The position numbers were made by a program, and so were the translations under genes. Shown piece by piece: positions 59,639 to 64,000 of a DNA stretch of 64,000 nt. This DNA comes from Streptomyces apocyni (GTDB lineage Bacteria > Actinomycetota > Actinomycetes > Streptomycetales > Streptomycetaceae): contig NZ_WHOM01000078.1 of the NCBI RefSeq assembly GCF_009739465.1, positions 538,133 through 602,132 on the forward strand. The letters are read 5' to 3'. The notes beneath the pieces are model-generated. The model searched no databases and had not been told where the DNA came from. It saw nothing but the letters and a program-made list of their open reading frames with translations. Within the stretch, counting starts at the first letter, position 1; the number at the start of each line of letters is the position of its first letter.

Positions 59639-60559
59639 TCAGATGCTGGCCGGGCCCCGGCCGCGTATGAGGCGGGCGGCTGAGGCGATGGTGGCGCGGG
59701 CTTCGTGTTCGGGGAGGCCGGTGTGGCGGGCGGCGTGGGTGAGGGGTTCGGTGAGGGTGGGGCCCAGGCCGGTTTCGTAGGCGCGGCAGGCGGCCCAGAA
59801 GAGGCGGGTGTTGCGCTGGCCTTCTCGGGCGGCGAGGACGAACTGGATCAGGCCCTGGCCGCCGCTGTCGCTCCCGCTGCTCCGGCGGTTGCCTGCTTCA
59901 CGGTCGTGGGGTGCGGGCGGGGGCGCGAGGAGGCGGAGTAGGGCGCGTGGGCAGGGGGCGGGCGCCAGGTGGGCGGTGCCGGGGGCGGTGCGGTAGGCGC
60001 CGTGGGCCGAACGGGAGCCGGGGCCGACCAGGTAGCCGCCCGCGCCGCGTACGTCGATTCCGGGGGCCAGGCGGCTCGCGGAGTTGGGGATGACGAGGTC
60101 GGGCGGGCCGGTGAGCCAGAGGTGGCGGCCGCCGCTGGGGGTGAGGACGACCACGGTGTCGGGGATCGTGAACAGGTGGCGCAGGGCGAGTTCGCGTAGG
60201 GCCGTGGAGGTGGATCGGTCGGGCTTGGTGTCGATGTCTATGCCTACGAGGTGGTGTGGGGGCAGACCGCAGGCGATGCCGTAACCCGTGGCCCAGGGGG
60301 CGGCGGCGAACAGGTGTCGGATGTGGGCGGGGTCGGTGGTCGCGTCGTACACGCCGTGGCCGGGTCGGCCGCACTCGCCGTGGCAGACGGGGCTCCCCGC
60401 CGGGTCGTCGTGGTGGGGCGAGCGGAGCGCGGGCAGCTTGGTGCGGGAGAGCGGGATCACGGCCAGTCCGCGCTCGGCGGCGGAGAGCGCGTGCGCGAGG
60501 GCCAGCGTGCTGGTGGGCCGGTCAGGGGGCTGGTCAGGGGGCCGGGCAGGGGTGGCCAT
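59639..60559 (-). CDS. Bifunctional DNA primase/polymerase (PrimPol) protein
   Basis: 306 residues. PrimPol signature: GLAVIPLSRTKLPALRSPHH, CHGECGRPGHGVYDATTDP (zinc-like CxxxC), HHLVGIDIDTKPD (catalytic DxD), SGGRHLWLTG and GIDVRGAGGYLVGPGS. It lies between the fossil attachment site and rodlin-like gene; it may be a leftover replication gene of an older element. Intact and in good context for expression. Confidence 0.9.
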   Translation of the reverse strand: MATPARPPDQPPDRPTSTLALAHALSAAERGLAVIPLSRTKLPALRSPHHDDPAGSPVCHGECGRPGHGVYDATTDPAHIRHLFAAAPWATGYGIACGLPPHHLVGIDIDTKPDRSTSTALRELALRHLFTIPDTVVVLTPSGGRHLWLTGPPDLVIPNSASRLAPGIDVRGAGGYLVGPGSRSAHGAYRTAPGTAHLAPAPCPRALLRLLAPPPAPHDREAGNRRSSGSDSGGQGLIQFVLAAREGQRNTRLFWAACRAYETGLGPTLTEPLTHAARHTGLPEHEARATIASAARLIRGRGPASI

Positions 60560-60926
60560 GACTTTAGTTTCGCACTTGTGTTCGAAGTCGGGAAGAGGGG
60601 TCGGCGTGTCGGGTGCGTGTTGGGTGCGTGCGGGGCGGTTGGGGAGGTTGGCTGAAAATGTGCCGAAACGCTTCGCCTGTTGTGGGGGCGGGAGTTGGGG
60701 TGCGGTGCCGGGTCGGGTGGGGGCTGCGGGGTGGAGAAGGAGCTGTGAAGGGGTTTATCGGCTCATCGTCACGCTTGCGAGGGAAAGGTGCTGGGAAGGG
60801 TGGTTCGCCGGGGATTCGGTGGGCAACTCTGATCTCGCGACGTCGTGAACATCGCTGAGGCGGTCGGCCAACTGCCTTCGCAAAAGCCGCACTTACCGGC
60901 ACCTGCCGGTTCTGGAAGGAATTGAC
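60560..60926. other. G-rich spacer with promoter of the secreted protein
   Basis: No gene is evident. The top strand from ~60590 to 60745 is rich in G runs (GGGGTCGGCGTGTCGGGTG and more) and could form a quadruplex. The ribosome site GGAAGGA for the next gene is at 60913. Confidence 0.4.
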
Positions 60927-61238
60927 ATGGCAAGCATCCGTACCGCTCGCGTAATCGCCGTCGCCGCCGCGCTCCCGCTGACAATGGCGCTGTTCTCCGG
61001 CGTCGCCTCGGCCGACAACGGCGGCTTCGCGAACGACGGATCCAACGTCAGCGTGGCGACCATCACGGGGAGTGGCGTCGGCGGTAGCAACAGCGGCAAC
61101 TCCGCGACCAACCAACTAGTGGCCACCGGCTCCGGCGCCTCGAACCAGAACAACAACGCCCAGGTGAACGGCTCCGCCTTCACGGCGATCGACCAGTCGA
61201 ACGACCTCACCACGGTCAACTTCACGAACCTCTGGTGA
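60927..61238 (+). CDS. Rodlin-like small secreted protein
   Basis: 103 residues. Signal peptide MASIRTARVIAVAAALPLTM to ASA, then a mature chain rich in Asn, Ser, Gly and Thr with alternating hydrophobic residues (GSGVGGSNSGNSATNQLVAT, NQNNNAQVNGSAFTAID). Composition resembles rodlins and other amyloid-prone surface proteins; no cysteines, so it is not a chaplin. A 15-bp hairpin follows. Confidence 0.75.
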   Translation: MASIRTARVIAVAAALPLTMALFSGVASADNGGFANDGSNVSVATITGSGVGGSNSGNSATNQLVATGSGASNQNNNAQVNGSAFTAIDQSNDLTTVNFTNLW

Positions 61239-61291
61239 GGCGGGGCCTTCGGGGAGCACCCGGAGGTCGCTCCAAAGGGGTGGTGTGAGGG

Positions 61292-61326
61292 CCTGCGCGG
61301 CGGCACGAACTGTGCCGCCGCGCAGG
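61292..61326 (+). terminator. Terminator after rodlin-like gene
   Basis: A 15-bp perfect stem, CCTGCGCGGCGGCAC with GTGCCGCCGCGCAGG, on a 5-base loop, 53 bases past the stop. Confidence 0.88.
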
Positions 61327-61462
61327 TGCGTTCGGGGGCATGCTCGGGGGCGTGATGTGGGGTGTGTTCGGGTCGGGGGATGTGCCTTGTGACCTTGACA
61401 CCGCTGGGGATCTGACGGACAGTCAGAAACCCGTTCGTATGAGGTCCAGGGAGGCCGCCGCC

Positions 61463-62632
61463 GTGTACCTCGCCCCCACCGAGCGCCAGCGCCAGCTGCG
61501 CGCCGAACTCCGCGCGTACTTCCGCGAGGTGCTGCCGCGCGACCGCGCCGCCCCATACGCCGACGATCCAGCCGAACAGCGCCGACTGCTGCTGCGCATC
61601 GGCGCGGACGGCTGGCTCGGGCTCGGCTGGCCTGTCGCGTACGGGGGCCAGGGGCGCGGCCCCGACGAGCAGTTCGTCTTCTTCGACGAGGCCTACCGCG
61701 CGGGTGCGCCGGTCTCGATGGTGACCCTGAACACCGTGGGCCCGACCCTCATGAAGTACGGGAGTGAGCAGCAGAAGGCGTACTTCCTGCCGCGCATCCT
61801 CAGCGGCGAGATCGTCTTCGCGATCGGCTACAGCGAGCCGTCGGCGGGCACCGATCTGGCCTCGCTCCGTACCCGTGCCGTACGGGATCACCAGGACTGG
61901 CTGGTTGACGGGCAGAAGGTCTTCACCTCCAACGCGCAGAACGCCGACTGGATCTGGCTGGCCTGCCGCACCGACCCCGAGGCACCCAAGCACCAGGGCA
62001 TCTCGATCATCCTGGTGCCGACCGACGCGTCCGGGTTCTCGTGGACACCGATCGAGACCGTGGGCGGCCAGCTGACGACGGCCACGTACTACGACTCCAT
62101 CCGGGTGCCCGCCGCGAACCTGGTCGGTGCGGAACACGGCGGCTGGGAGCTCATCACCAACCAGCTCAACCACGAGCGGGTGGCCCTGGCGGCGATCGGT
62201 ATGCAGGCCGAGGACGTGTACGCGAGCGCGCTGGCCTTCGCCCGTACGCCCGACCCGGTGACGGGGTGGCGGCCGGTTGACGCGCCGTGGGTGCGGGCCC
62301 GGCTGGCTGAGGTGCATGCCCGGCTGGCGGCGACCCGCCTGCTGAGCTGGCGCCTGGTGGGGGACGTGGGCGCCGGGACGCTGACGCCCGGCGACGCGAG
62401 CGGCGTGAAGTTCCTGAGCACCGAGTCGGCCGTCGAGGTGTACCGCATGTGCCAGGAGGTGGTCGGGGACGCGGGGTTGGTGCGGGCCGGGTCGCCGGGG
62501 GCTTTTGGGGACGGGGAGTTGGAGCGGATGAACAGGGCGGCGCAGATCAACACCTTCGGGGGCGGGGTGAGCGAGGTGCAGCGCGAGATCGTGGCGACGG
62601 CACGGCTCGGGATGAGGAGAGTGCGGCGGTGA
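61463..62632 (+). CDS. Acyl-CoA dehydrogenase (first, steroid-type)
   Basis: 389 residues from GTG with GGGAGG nine bases upstream (an ATG-rich extension to 61340 is unlikely). FAD-binding motifs: GWPVAYGGQG, FAIGYSEPSAGTDLASLRT, WIWLACRTD and QINTFGGGVSEVQREIVATA. Two-gene pairs of acyl-CoA dehydrogenases with a MaoC-DUF35 protein are those of steroid side-chain degradation (ChsE1/ChsE2 heterotetramer type). Confidence 0.93.
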   Translation: MYLAPTERQRQLRAELRAYFREVLPRDRAAPYADDPAEQRRLLLRIGADGWLGLGWPVAYGGQGRGPDEQFVFFDEAYRAGAPVSMVTLNTVGPTLMKYGSEQQKAYFLPRILSGEIVFAIGYSEPSAGTDLASLRTRAVRDHQDWLVDGQKVFTSNAQNADWIWLACRTDPEAPKHQGISIILVPTDASGFSWTPIETVGGQLTTATYYDSIRVPAANLVGAEHGGWELITNQLNHERVALAAIGMQAEDVYASALAFARTPDPVTGWRPVDAPWVRARLAEVHARLAATRLLSWRLVGDVGAGTLTPGDASGVKFLSTESAVEVYRMCQEVVGDAGLVRAGSPGAFGDGELERMNRAAQINTFGGGVSEVQREIVATARLGMRRVRR

Positions 62633-63636
62633 GCGGGGAGCGGGCGTCCGAGGGAGGGCTGTATGAGCGGCTGAGGGCGTACGAGGGGCGGGTCGCGGTC
62701 GCGGCGGGGCGCGGCAAGGATCCGGTCAACGAGGCGATGATCCGGCACTGGTGTGAGGCGATGGGCGATGCGCACCCCGGCTATACGGGGCCGGACGCCG
62801 TCGCGCCGCCGACCATGCTGCAGGCCTGGACGATGGGCGGCCTCTCGGGGCATGCGGGCCAGCATGGACGTGCGGGGCAGCATGGACGTGCGGCGCAGCA
62901 TGGACGTGCGGGGCAGGCGACGGGGTCGGCACGCTCAGCCGCGTACGAGGAGCTGACCGCGCTGCTGGACGGCGCTGGGTACACCTCGGTGGTCGCGACC
63001 GACTGTGAGCAGGAGTATCTGCGGCCGCTGCGCGTCGGAGACGAGATCACCTTCGACGCGGTGATCGAGTCGGTCTCGGAGCAGAAGACCACCAAGCTGG
63101 GGACGGGCCACTTCGTCACGACCCGGATGGATGTGCGCGCGGGCGGCGAGCTGGCGGGCACCCATCGCTTCCGGATTCTCAAGTACGCGCCCGCGCACAG
63201 GAAACTGAAGGACAAAAGGCCCCGGCCGGTGGTCAATCGGGACAACGAAGGGTTCTGGGACGGCGTGCGGCAGCACCAGCTGCTGATCCAGCGGTGCGCG
63301 GAGTGCTCGGTCCTGCGGTTCCCCTGGCTGCCGGGGTGCAACGCGTGTGGCGCGCAGGAGTGGGACACGGTCGAGGCGCGCGGCGAAGGAACCGTCTACT
63401 CGTATGTGGTGATGCACCATCCGCCGTTCGCGGGTTTCACGGCTTCTGATCATGCCGCTGGCGCGGCGGGTCCGTACGCGGTCGGGCTGATCGAGCTGGT
63501 GGAGGGCGTACGGATGGTCAGCAACGTCGTCGGCGTACCGGCCGACAAGGTGCGGATCGGGATGCCGGTGCGGCTGGAGTTCCTGCGGGTGGACGACGAC
63601 GTGGAGCTTCCGGTCTTCCGAGGAGGTGAGGGCTGA
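62629..63636 (+). CDS. MaoC-like dehydratase - DUF35 OB-fold fusion
   Basis: 335 residues from the GTG overlapping the previous stop (GTGA). N-terminal MaoC-like hot-dog domain (~1-185: MIRHWCEAMGDAHPGYTGPD, YLRPLRVGDEITFDAVI) with a GQHGRA tandem repeat inserted at ~78-96; C-terminal zinc ribbon CAECSVLRFPWLPGCNACG (~225-243) and OB domain. It resembles fused ChsH1-ChsH2 enoyl-CoA hydratase/aldolase partners. Confidence 0.9.
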   Translation: MSGERASEGGLYERLRAYEGRVAVAAGRGKDPVNEAMIRHWCEAMGDAHPGYTGPDAVAPPTMLQAWTMGGLSGHAGQHGRAGQHGRAAQHGRAGQATGSARSAAYEELTALLDGAGYTSVVATDCEQEYLRPLRVGDEITFDAVIESVSEQKTTKLGTGHFVTTRMDVRAGGELAGTHRFRILKYAPAHRKLKDKRPRPVVNRDNEGFWDGVRQHQLLIQRCAECSVLRFPWLPGCNACGAQEWDTVEARGEGTVYSYVVMHHPPFAGFTASDHAAGAAGPYAVGLIELVEGVRMVSNVVGVPADKVRIGMPVRLEFLRVDDDVELPVFRGGEG

Positions 63637-63637
63637 C

Positions 63638-64000
63638 ATGGACTTCACCCCCACGCGGGAGCAGGCGGCGGCGCGGGACCTCGCGGCCCAGATCTTCGGC
63701 GACCTCTCGACGCCCGAGCGGCTGGCGGCGGCCGGGACGAGCACCGACCCCGAACTGTGGAAGGCGCTGTGCGAGGCCGGGCTCACGGCCGCCGTGGCGG
63801 AGGACGAGGTCGGGCTGCTCGGCCTGGTGCTGATGCTGGAGGAACAGGGGCGGACCACGGCGCAGGTGCCGTTCGCCGCGAGCTGTGTGTACGGCGTGCT
63901 CGCGGTCGGTGCGCAGGGTTCGGCTGAGCAGCGGGAGCGGCTGCTGCCGGGGTTCCTGGACGGTACGGCGGTCGCCACGGGAGCGATTCCGGCCCGTCGT
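63638..64000 (+). CDS. Acyl-CoA dehydrogenase (second), truncated by window
   Basis: The first 121 codons of the next gene, ATG two bases after the fusion gene (GAGGAGG ribosome site). N-terminus MDFTPTREQAAARDLAAQIF, then LWKALCEAGLTAAVAEDEVG, then GLVLMLEEQGRTTAQVPFAA is an acyl-CoA dehydrogenase N-domain; the likely partner of the dehydrogenase at 61463. Confidence 0.9.
   Translation, partial: MDFTPTREQAAARDLAAQIFGDLSTPERLAAAGTSTDPELWKALCEAGLTAAVAEDEVGLLGLVLMLEEQGRTTAQVPFAASCVYGVLAVGAQGSAEQRERLLPGFLDGTAVATGAIPARR

Noticed and set aside
60564..61115. 183-residue minus-strand frame across the rodlin-like gene
   Set aside because: It overlaps a gene with a strong signal peptide and ribosome site and has Pro/Thr/Arg random content.

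Overview
This is a high-GC window (GTG/TTG starts, AGGAGG-type ribosome sites, very short or 4-bp overlapping gene junctions) that reads as a Streptomyces core chromosome segment. The run HAD hydrolase-serS-pheA-dtpA-copper genes, the tRNA-Ser gene and the many HATPase/SpoIIE regulatory proteins all point to that genus. No database was consulted; all family calls are from sequence motifs and recall.

Region by region. 1-1.86 kb: the 3'-truncated end of a helix-turn-helix protein gene and a patch of gene debris (inverted fragments and a frameshifted copy of a flavin-dependent LLM oxidoreductase, plus a fragment of a SWIM-domain gene) whose intact counterparts lie at 4.8-6.0 and 10.1-11.0 kb. 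1.86-13.2 kb: a membrane Ser/Thr kinase, an anchored secreted protein, a SNF2 helicase/SWIM zinc-finger pair, a toxin-antitoxin pair of the RHH/PIN type, the intact LLM oxidoreductase, kptA and a MerR regulator. 13.3-16.0 kb: a hydrolase-dehydrogenase fusion coupled to an M24 peptidase. 16.3-19.9 kb: four translationally coupled or closely spaced genes for two ABC-2 type exporters. 20-23.6 kb: HAD phosphatase, serS and pheA, with a cluster of DnaA-box-like sequences in the serS-pheA gap. 23.7-30.1 kb: an extracytoplasmic copper-handling operon (YcnI, Sco, PCuAC chaperone, CopC-CopD, Tat-exported DyP peroxidase). 30.4-43.4 kb: anti-sigma-type ATPases, an acyltransferase pair, aminopeptidase P, a GAF-SpoIIE phosphatase, a PrimPol-like protein, SEC-C protein, glycerophosphodiesterase, an HtrA/DegP-like protease, an AhpD-like protein and tRNA-Ser(UGA).

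43.46-59.17 kb is a 15.7-kb actinomycete integrative and conjugative element (AICE) inserted at the 3' end of tRNA-Ser. It is bounded by 65-bp identical direct repeats. Inward from attL it carries int, xis, an array of GTGACGC repeats, a PrimPol plus P-loop ATPase replication pair, small membrane and cytosolic spread proteins, an FtsK/SpoIIIE-like DNA translocase (tra), a GntR repressor with three copies of a CAGTCCTGGGACTG-like operator, and a YdcF protein. The right third (55.6-59.1 kb) has lower GC and holds unrecognised cargo: a two-gene operon (small membrane protein plus helical protein) divergent from a gene for a protein with two membrane helices and a restriction-endonuclease-like (Mrr-type) domain. 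That last gene is bracketed by two diverged noncoding copies of one ~92-bp element. This cargo is the best candidate for an undescribed system, possibly defence related.

59.3-64 kb: an MT0933-type small protein, a degenerate second copy of the tRNA-Ser 3' end and terminator (a fossil attachment site), a PrimPol-like protein, a rodlin-like secreted protein, and the start of a steroid-side-chain type degradation operon (acyl-CoA dehydrogenase, MaoC-DUF35 fusion, second acyl-CoA dehydrogenase running off the window).
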